From: an uncultured Paracoccaceae bacterium
GTDB lineage: Bacteria; Pseudomonadota; Alphaproteobacteria; Rhodobacterales; Rhodobacteraceae
Assembly: GCA_913054485.1 (NCBI GenBank)
Contig: CAJXHQ010000078.1
Coordinates: 1-9,544 of the forward strand
Reading direction: 5' to 3'
DNA length: 9,544 bases
This document shows, piece after piece, positions 1 through 4,976 of the stretch (within the stretch, counting starts at the first letter, position 1; the number at the start of each line of letters is the position of its first letter). The notes below the pieces were generated by a model that was not told where the DNA came from, ran no database searches, and worked only from the letters and a program-made list of their open reading frames with translations. A program made the translations under genes and the position numbers.

Positions 1-34
1 GGGCGGGAGCGCCCGCGGCCGCCGCTTGCGGCCG
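1..34. repeat. two adjacent GC-rich stem-loops in the leader upstream of the ClC gene
   Basis: Two perfect inverted repeats sit side by side at the window edge. GGGCG at 1-5 pairs with CGCCC at 10-14 across a 4-nt loop, and CGGCCGC at 16-22 pairs with GCGGCCG at 28-34 across a 5-nt loop. No T-run follows on the + strand, so they are not a canonical intrinsic terminator for an upstream + strand gene. They resemble the GC hairpins at 6917-6985 in style and may be the end of an intergenic repeat cut by the window. From 35 to 144 I see no gene. An AAGGAG at 69-74 has no usable start codon at the right distance. Confidence 0.4.
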
Positions 35-144
35 TATCGGGGGTGCACGGGCGGCCTACTTTCTGCACAAGGAGATATTAACCCCGTTTTCCTAAGTATT
101 CCCTTGTTCTACACAGGGCAGAAGACACAGACCCGCAGGCAAAT

Positions 145-1821
145 ATGGCGCAAAAGACCCGATCCCTTCTCTCCGGACAGTTTGCACAGGCTGCAAACGC
201 GATTCGCGATGCCCTGAGGGTGCTGCGCCACCGGGGCCCCAGTCAGGTGCAGTTCTGGTTCATTGCGCTCCTGATCGGGATCGCCGCGGGTTTTGCCGCT
301 CTGTTTTTCCGAAAGGGCATCACCGCGCTGCAGGGGCTGGTCTACGGGGCGGAGGATGTGAACTACATCCATTCTTTTGCGCAGGCCATGCCCTGGTACT
401 GGCTGGTGCTGATCCCCACCCTTGGCGGCCTGATCACAGGTATCATCCTGCACCGTTTCACACCGGATGGCCGGGTGCGCTCGGTTGCGGATGTCATCGA
501 GGGCGCGGCCCTTGGCAACGGGCGGGTCGAGCGGCGGGCCGGGGTGGCTTCGGCCGCGGCCTCGCTGATCACGCTCTCCACCGGCGGCTCGACAGGCCGT
601 GAAGGGCCTGTGGTGCATATGGCTGGTGTGGTTTCTACCTGGGTCAGTAACCGGATCCATGCGGATGGCATTACCGGGCGCGACCTTCTGGGCTGCGCGG
701 TGGCGGCTGCGGTTTCAGCCAGTTTCAACGCGCCCATTGCCGGAGCGCTATTTGCGCTGGAAGTGGTGTTGCGTCATTTTGCGGTGAATGCATTTGCGCC
801 CATCGTCATCGCTGCTGTTGCGGGCACGGTGATCAACCGGCTGGAATATGGCGATGTCACCGAATTTGTGCTGGAAACCCCCGGCGCGCTGCAATTCTAC
901 GTCGAACTGCCGGCCTTCCTGATACTCGGGCTGATCTGCGGCGGTGTCGCCGTGGTGCTGATGCGGTCGATCTTTTTCACCGAACAGATCTGCAATCATG
1001 TTCAGGACCGCCTGAACCTGCCGCGCTGGCTGCGCCCGGCGGCCACCGGTGCGCTGCTGGGCAGTATTGCTGTATGGTATCCGCATATCATCGGCGTCGG
1101 CTATGAAACCACCATCCTGGCACTCAGCGGCGGGCTGATCCTGCATCAGGCGATCCTGTTTGCCGCGGTCAAGACCGCCGCCGTTTCCATCACGATGGGC
1201 GGCCGCATGGGCGGCGGTGTGTTCTCGCCTGCGCTGATGATTGGCGCGCTCACCGGGCTGGCTTTCGGGCTGATCGCCACCGCTGTGCTGCCGGATGTCT
1301 CAGGCACCCATACGCTTTATGCCTTTGCCGGTATGGGGGCTGTGGCCGCCGCGGTGCTGGGCGCGCCGATCTCTACCACGCTGATCGTGTTCGAGCTGAC
1401 GGGCGACTGGCAGATTGGCATCGCGGTGATGGTCTCTGTCTCCATGTCCACGGCGCTGGCCTCGCGGCTGGTGGACCGCTCCTTCTTCCTCACCCAGCTG
1501 GAGCGCCGCGGCATCCATTGCGCCGCCGGGCCGCAGGCCTATTTGCTGGCCTCGCTGAAGGCCGGTGCGGTGATGCGGCCGCTGGGGGCGGCGCGCTGTG
1601 CTTCGCAGGAGGACTGCGCCGCATTGCAGGCCCAGGGGCTGGAAATCACCGCTGCGGCCTCGCTGGAGGCGGCGCTGCCGGTGTTTGACCGTGCCGATGC
1701 GGCCTTTCTGCCGGTGGTGGCCGGGGAAGGCGGCGCGCTGCTAGGCGCGCTCTACCATGTGGATGCGCTGAAGGCATATAACCGGGCGCTGGCAGCCACG
1801 GCCGCGGAAGAGCACCGCTGA
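145..1821 (+). CDS. ClC-family voltage-gated chloride channel / Cl- transporter with degenerate CBS-like C-terminus
   Basis: This 558-residue inner-membrane protein would move chloride or a related anion and would work as a homodimer. Family hallmarks are visible: GREGP at 151-155, whose Glu153 is the external gating glutamate; FNAPIAG at 194-200; GGVFSP at 357-362; and the pore-lining segment GAPISTTLIVFELTGDW at 406-422. Hydrophobic helices run from about 37 to 445. Other conserved positions are changed. The GSGIP motif aligns with VRSVADV (111-117). The central pore Tyr in helix R aligns with Phe448, in SFFLTQLERRG (446-456). The internal proton-gate Glu is Val207 in ALEVV. These substitutions are more channel-like than E. 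coli ClcA-like, but transport mode cannot be settled from sequence. Residues about 466-545 look like a CBS pair with a shortened first half. The ATG at 145 has only a weak ribosome site (GCAGG). The gene stands alone and ends in its own terminator. Confidence 0.93.
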   Translation: MAQKTRSLLSGQFAQAANAIRDALRVLRHRGPSQVQFWFIALLIGIAAGFAALFFRKGITALQGLVYGAEDVNYIHSFAQAMPWYWLVLIPTLGGLITGIILHRFTPDGRVRSVADVIEGAALGNGRVERRAGVASAAASLITLSTGGSTGREGPVVHMAGVVSTWVSNRIHADGITGRDLLGCAVAAAVSASFNAPIAGALFALEVVLRHFAVNAFAPIVIAAVAGTVINRLEYGDVTEFVLETPGALQFYVELPAFLILGLICGGVAVVLMRSIFFTEQICNHVQDRLNLPRWLRPAATGALLGSIAVWYPHIIGVGYETTILALSGGLILHQAILFAAVKTAAVSITMGGRMGGGVFSPALMIGALTGLAFGLIATAVLPDVSGTHTLYAFAGMGAVAAAVLGAPISTTLIVFELTGDWQIGIAVMVSVSMSTALASRLVDRSFFLTQLERRGIHCAAGPQAYLLASLKAGAVMRPLGAARCASQEDCAALQAQGLEITAAASLEAALPVFDRADAAFLPVVAGEGGALLGALYHVDALKAYNRALAATAAEEHR

Positions 1822-1826
1822 GCAGC

Positions 1827-1860
1827 CCTGTTGCAGCTTAACCCAGCCAGCAGGTTTTTT
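1827..1860 (+). terminator. intrinsic terminator after the ClC gene
   Basis: CCTGTTG at 1827-1833 pairs with CAGCAGG at 1848-1854 (one G-U pair). The stem continues past a 2-nt bulge with GCT at 1836-1838 and AGC at 1845-1847, leaving a 6-nt loop. Six T residues (1855-1860) follow directly. The structure starts 6 nt after the TGA of the chloride channel gene. It indicates that this gene is transcribed separately from the PAS gene downstream. Confidence 0.8.
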
Positions 1861-1950
1861 CAGAATCTGACTGCGAAGTGCCCCTTCTTTAAGGATTTGG
1901 GAAGGGTGAAGGCCCTAGGTCTTGTTGGTAGCAAACAATAAGAAAACCGG

Positions 1951-3186
1951 GTGAAGCGAGTGAGTTTCCTAGACCGCACAATCGAGCCGCGTCCACGGAC
2001 GGGCGAGGCCCCTCTCGGGTTGGATGAGGTATTTTTCTCGCGCACGGACGGGCGTGGGGTCATCAGGGCGGGGAACCAGGTGTTCAGCCGGGTGGCGGAT
2101 TATCCGCTGGAAGAGATGATCGGTGCCCCCCACAAGATCATCCGCCATCCGGATATGCCCAAGGGCGTCTTCCAGCTGCTTTGGGAGACAATCGCGCGCG
2201 GCGAGACGATCGGTGCCTATGTGAAGAACAGGGCGCGCGACGGGCTGCACTACTGGGTGTTTGCTGTCGTCACACCGCATGAGGACGGATACCTCTCGGC
2301 GCGCGTCAAACCGGTCAGCCCGCTCAGAGATGTGGTCGAGAAGGAATATGCGGCGCTGCTGCAATTGGAGCAGTCCGAGGGGCTCAGCCCGGAGGAAAGC
2401 GCCGAAGTTCTGCTTGGGCGGATCCGCGAGCTGGGGTTTGAGACCTATCATGATTTTGCCAGCCATGCGCTGGGAGAGGAGCTGATCGCGCGGGATGCGG
2501 AGCTGGGGCACAACGGCAGTTGCCGGATCTCGGATTTCCGGGACACGCTCGCCACCGCCGACAAGCTGCTTGAAGAGACCGAAGCGCTGATCTGCGACTT
2601 TGACGCCATGCGGACCATTCCGCATAACCTGCGCGTCATTGCCTCGCGGATCGAGCCGGCCGGCGGCCCGGTCACGGTGCTGTCGCAGAATTATGGTACG
2701 ATTTCGCGGCAGATGTCGGCCTGGTTCGAGGATCACGTGAAAGGTGAGGACAGCAATTTCCGCGCCATCCGCGGCACGGTGAACGCGGCGATGTTTGTCG
2801 AGGCGCTGTCCCGGATACTGACCGAATGCCAGGAGCAGCTGGAACGCGAAGACAACGGGCTGGGCACAGCATCCAGTGCCGCTGAACACCGTATTCTGCA
2901 GGGGTTGGCCAAAGAGAAGCTGGACCGTGCCCGCCATTGGCTGAAGGCAGTTGACGCTGAAGCCGGCAAAATCATGGGCGCCTGCGAGACCATGCACCGC
3001 AACTTCCTGGCACTCAGCACAACGCGGGTGCTCTGCAAGATCGAAAGCGCGCGTCTCGGGTCCAGCGGTGAGGCGCTGGAGTCGATCATCGACCAGCTAG
3101 GCGTTTTCCAGGACCGGGTTTCCAAGCGGCTGGAGGCCATTGGCGAACTTGGCAAGGCGATCCAGGCGAAGGAAAGCCGGGAGTAA
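1951..3186 (+). CDS. soluble PAS-domain sensor protein with a degenerate chemoreceptor-like helical C-terminus
   Basis: The protein has 411 residues and no signal peptide or membrane helix. Residues about 25-125 form a PAS domain very like that of the Aer aerotaxis receptor: RHPDMP at 65-70, VKNR at 91-94 and HYWV at 100-103 are the Aer-type signature, in a domain that binds FAD in Aer. The remainder (about 126-411) is predicted helical and contains two segments, about 226-255 and 357-391, that each recall the signalling hairpin tip of methyl-accepting chemotaxis proteins (SRIEPAGGP and KIESARLGS, against the usual IEAARAGE type). No kinase, GGDEF or HAMP domain is visible, so the output is unknown. 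The GTG at 1951 is the earliest possible start because an in-frame TAA lies at 1939-1941. GTG at 1960 is an alternative, and neither has a good Shine-Dalgarno sequence. I see no convincing promoter in 1861-1950. The gene converges on the HxlR gene with 21 bp between stops. Confidence 0.8.
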   Translation: MKRVSFLDRTIEPRPRTGEAPLGLDEVFFSRTDGRGVIRAGNQVFSRVADYPLEEMIGAPHKIIRHPDMPKGVFQLLWETIARGETIGAYVKNRARDGLHYWVFAVVTPHEDGYLSARVKPVSPLRDVVEKEYAALLQLEQSEGLSPEESAEVLLGRIRELGFETYHDFASHALGEELIARDAELGHNGSCRISDFRDTLATADKLLEETEALICDFDAMRTIPHNLRVIASRIEPAGGPVTVLSQNYGTISRQMSAWFEDHVKGEDSNFRAIRGTVNAAMFVEALSRILTECQEQLEREDNGLGTASSAAEHRILQGLAKEKLDRARHWLKAVDAEAGKIMGACETMHRNFLALSTTRVLCKIESARLGSSGEALESIIDQLGVFQDRVSKRLEAIGELGKAIQAKESRE

Positions 3187-3207
3187 CGTATCCCGCCAGA
3201 CCAGCCG

Positions 3208-3552
3208 TCATCCGGGCGGAGGGCTGTGCAGCCCCTCCGCCCATTTTTCTGCCCAGGGACCAAAGGGTTTCAGCAGGGTGAACAGCTCAGCACCCTGCGC
3301 GCTTAGGCAATAGCCGCCGTTCTGCGCCACCAGACCGCAGGCGCGCAGCTCTTTCAGGCGTTTGTTCAGCACCGAGGGAGAGACGCCCCCGCAGGCCTCT
3401 TGCAGCGCACGGAAGCTAAGCGGCCCGCCGGACAGCTGCCACAGGATCCCCATCGCCCAGTTGCGGCCCAGAAGGTCGAACAGCGCCATGATCGGCTTGC
3501 CGGATTTTGATCCGCGCACCGGGGCGCCGGGCAGGGGCGGGGCGTCACTCAT
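3208..3552 (-). CDS. HxlR-family winged-helix transcriptional regulator
   Basis: At 114 residues this matches the usual HxlR-family length and consists almost entirely of the DNA-binding domain. The family pattern is clear. KPIMALFDLLGRNWAMGILW (19-38) matches the opening helix with its G-x-W. GGPLSFRALQEACGGVSPSVL (42-62) corresponds to the G-x-x-RF-x-EL ... IS-x-x-x-L recognition region, and NKRLKELRACGLV (63-75) to the R-L-x-E-L-x-x-x-G-L-V segment. YCLSAQGAEL (81-90) is the wing, followed by the terminal W-x-x-W helix. The first 18 residues are a Pro/Gly-rich tail. The conserved N-terminal cysteine of the redox-sensing HypR/YodB type is absent, though Cys54, Cys72 and Cys82 are present, so the signal is unknown. 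The gene is divergent from the EamA transporter across a palindromic gap, so it probably controls that transporter and itself. The 3' end overlaps a terminator that serves the opposite strand. Confidence 0.9.
   Translation of the reverse strand: MSDAPPLPGAPVRGSKSGKPIMALFDLLGRNWAMGILWQLSGGPLSFRALQEACGGVSPSVLNKRLKELRACGLVAQNGGYCLSAQGAELFTLLKPFGPWAEKWAEGLHSPPPG
3214..3248 (+). terminator. intrinsic terminator for the PAS gene, lying inside the HxlR coding end
   Basis: GGGCGGAGG at 3214-3222 pairs perfectly with CCTCCGCCC at 3234-3242. The stem continues inward with G3223-C3233, a bulged C3232, then C3224-G3231 and T3225-A3230, closing on a very short loop. The right arm is followed by A and five T residues (3243-3248) on the + strand. 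The structure lies 28 nt after the stop of the PAS gene and within the last codons of the opposing HxlR gene. No T-run follows on the minus strand, so it should act on the PAS transcript only. Confidence 0.75.
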
Positions 3553-3562
3553 GCTGACCTCA

Positions 3563-3591
3563 TTGCTATCTTTTCAGTAGCGCGCTATCGC
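3563..3591 (+). promoter_or_regulatory. possible sigma-70-like promoter of the EamA gene
   Basis: TTGCTA at 3563-3568 and TATCGC at 3586-3591 are separated by 17 bp and match the sigma-70 consensus at four and three of six bases. Transcription would start near 3598, giving a leader of about 28 nt that carries the GGGAGG ribosome site at 3613-3618. The palindrome at 3566-3605 would cover the spacer and the -10 element, as expected for a repressor site. The match is modest and this is a suggestion only. Confidence 0.3.
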
Positions 3592-3605
3592 TACTGAAAG
3601 AGTAG
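3566..3605. promoter_or_regulatory. palindromic operator between the divergent HxlR and EamA genes
   Basis: TTTCAGTAGCG at 3572-3582 is a perfect inverted repeat of CGCTACTGAAA at 3589-3599, with a 6-bp centre (CGCTAT). Outside it, CTATC at 3566-3570 and GAGTAG at 3600-3605 extend the symmetry imperfectly, so the 15-bp outer arms agree at 12 positions. AGTAGCG recurs as a direct repeat at 3576-3582 and 3601-3607, exactly 25 bp apart. HxlR proteins are known to bind such inverted repeats as dimers and to autoregulate. The position between the two start codons makes this the probable binding site of the adjacent regulator. Confidence 0.7.
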
Positions 3606-3625
3606 CGAATCGAGGGAGGTTTGTC

Positions 3626-4498
3626 ATGGTCCTTATTGCATCCGCAGCCGGGGTATCTGCCTCGCTCGGCTGGGCGGGCGGCAGCCTGCTGGCCCATGGG
3701 CCAGCGCAGCGCCTGGGCAGTTTCACCTTTACCTGGATCCAGCTGGCGGCCTGCGCAATGATCCTTTGCGCGGCCTGCGGCGTCCTGGATCTGTGGCGGC
3801 ATGTGGCCTGGCAGCATTGGCCCGCTTTTGGTGTCAGCGCGCTGGTGGGAATTCTGGCGGGCAATCTCGCCATGATTGCCTGCCTGCGCATCGGCGGGCC
3901 GCGCCGGACCGAACTGCTGCTGTCGTTCAAAGCCCCCTTTGTCGCGCTGATGGCTTTCTTTTGGCTGGGAGAGCAGCTTTCGCCCGGTGATCTTGGCGGT
4001 GCTTCGCTGGTTCTGGCCGGCGTTCTGCTTGCCATCGCGCCCGGCTCCGGTGACAGTCAGGATCACACATTGTGGAAGGCCGCCGCTCTTGGCGTGTTTG
4101 CAACCTTCTGCCAGGCCATCGGATTTCTCAGCTTGAAGCCTGCGCTGACGGACGGCACTCCGGTTCTGGCGGCCTCGGCCATAAGGCTGGGCTTCGCGGC
4201 CCTGCTGATCACCCTGGCCGGGGCCGCAGTGATGTCCCGCAGGCGGGCCCTGAGCCAGGTGCCCATGGGGCTAGCGATGCGCACGGTTGTGCCGGGGTTC
4301 CTGGGCTACGGTGTATCCTCAACGCTGCTGCTGTTCGCCTTCACCCACCTGGAGGCCGGGCTGGCGGCGGTATTGGGCTCGCTCTCACCGGTTCTGGTGC
4401 TGCCCCTGCTGTGGGCCGCAACGGGGGAATTGCCCAACACAGGAGGTGTCGCCGGGGCGGGTCTGGCAGTGGCAGGCGGCGCCATCATCCTGCTCTGA
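3626..4498 (+). CDS. EamA/DMT-superfamily transporter (ten-helix drug/metabolite exporter)
   Basis: The 290-residue inner-membrane protein has the two tandem EamA halves of the drug/metabolite transporter superfamily. The first spans about residues 2-140 with five hydrophobic helices, and the second about 150-290 with five more. Each half ends with the family pattern. LRIGGPRRTELLLSFKAPFV (87-106) is followed by FFWLGEQLSPGDLGGASLVL (111-130). FAFTHLEAGLAAVLGSLSPV (237-256) is followed by a Gly-rich last helix at 273-290. Members export metabolites or toxic compounds, often amino acids, and the substrate cannot be told here. The ATG at 3626 has a strong ribosome site (GGGAGG at 3613-3618, 7-nt spacing). 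The divergent HxlR gene and the palindrome between them suggest induction by a compound that the regulator senses, possibly the exported one. Confidence 0.9.
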   Translation: MVLIASAAGVSASLGWAGGSLLAHGPAQRLGSFTFTWIQLAACAMILCAACGVLDLWRHVAWQHWPAFGVSALVGILAGNLAMIACLRIGGPRRTELLLSFKAPFVALMAFFWLGEQLSPGDLGGASLVLAGVLLAIAPGSGDSQDHTLWKAAALGVFATFCQAIGFLSLKPALTDGTPVLAASAIRLGFAALLITLAGAAVMSRRRALSQVPMGLAMRTVVPGFLGYGVSSTLLLFAFTHLEAGLAAVLGSLSPVLVLPLLWAATGELPNTGGVAGAGLAVAGGAIILL

Positions 4499-4520
4499 TA
4501 TGGCCAAATCCGGTACATGG

Positions 4521-4543
4521 AAAAGGGCCCCGGAAGGGGCCCT
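4521..4543 (-). terminator. intrinsic terminator after the DUF427 gene (possibly bidirectional)
   Basis: AGGGCCCC at 4524-4531 and GGGGCCCT at 4536-4543 form a perfect 8-bp stem closed by a GGAA tetraloop. Read on the minus strand, the stem runs into TTTT (4524-4521) about 30 nt after the DUF427 stop codon. On the + strand the hairpin lies 25 nt after the EamA stop but has no T-run, so termination of the EamA transcript here would be weaker or would depend on the hairpin alone. Confidence 0.65.
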
Positions 4544-4572
4544 GTCACCGTGCAATGCTGGAGTGGCTCGGA

Positions 4573-4914
4573 TCAGATCTGCTCCACTTTCACCGACTCG
4601 CTGATCTGGAAGGCCATGTAGCCCTTGATCTGGGCTGCTGCTTCGACCGGGTCCTCGTAGGACCAGACCGCATCCGGCGTGGTGGAGGAGCGGTTCACGA
4701 TCGAATAATAGCTGGCATCGCCCTTGTGCGGGCAATGGCTGGTCTTGCTGGACTTGTCCAGAAAGGCGGTGGCAATGTCTTCTCGCGGGAAATAGATGAC
4801 CGGCTCAAGACTGCCTTCGCTCAGCTCCAGGGCATTGCTGGTTTCTCCCAGGATCGCGCCGCCCGAGCGGACGGTCCATTTGCCTTGTGCTTTGCGAATG
4901 CGAATCTCAGTCAT
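4573..4914 (-). CDS. DUF427 domain-containing protein
   Basis: The 113-residue protein is a complete single DUF427 domain. The family signature is plain: VIYFPREDI at 39-47, then [14 protein letters not shown] at 59-72, with Cys61, His63 and the KGDA turn, then AVWSYEDP at 82-89 and the closing IKGYMAFQ at 96-103. The domain is a small beta-rich fold common in proteobacteria and actinobacteria. No enzymatic role is established that I can cite. No signal peptide or membrane segment is visible, so it is cytoplasmic. The ATG at 4914 is preceded by GGGAGAG at good spacing. It follows the Xaa-Pro aminopeptidase gene by 62 bp on the same strand and may be co-transcribed with it, although the gap leaves room for a separate promoter. 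Residues after the last motif ([10 protein letters not shown]) are the usual C-terminal strand. Confidence 0.92.
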   Translation of the reverse strand: MTEIRIRKAQGKWTVRSGGAILGETSNALELSEGSLEPVIYFPREDIATAFLDKSSKTSHCPHKGDASYYSIVNRSSTTPDAVWSYEDPVEAAAQIKGYMAFQISESVKVEQI

Positions 4915-4976
4915 TCATCTCTCCCGTTTCAGTGTCATGTCACGTGCTTTTGCCCAGTATATGTAACAGGGGCGTA

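Noticed and set aside
69..74. AAGGAG as a ribosome binding site for a gene in the leader
   Set aside because: No ATG, GTG or TTG in a lasting frame follows at 5-12 nt, so it is probably chance or part of the leader.
1861..1950. Promoter for the PAS gene
   Set aside because: The stretch is relatively AT-rich, but no -35/-10 pair with acceptable spacing stands out, so no promoter was listed.
1969..2997. 342-codon open frame on the minus strand opposite the PAS gene
   Set aside because: The + strand frame encodes a clear PAS domain. The antisense product has no recognisable pattern.
4525..4542. GGGCCCC/GGGGCCC palindrome as a regulator binding site
   Set aside because: Its position after two converging stop codons and the adjoining A/T run fit a terminator better.
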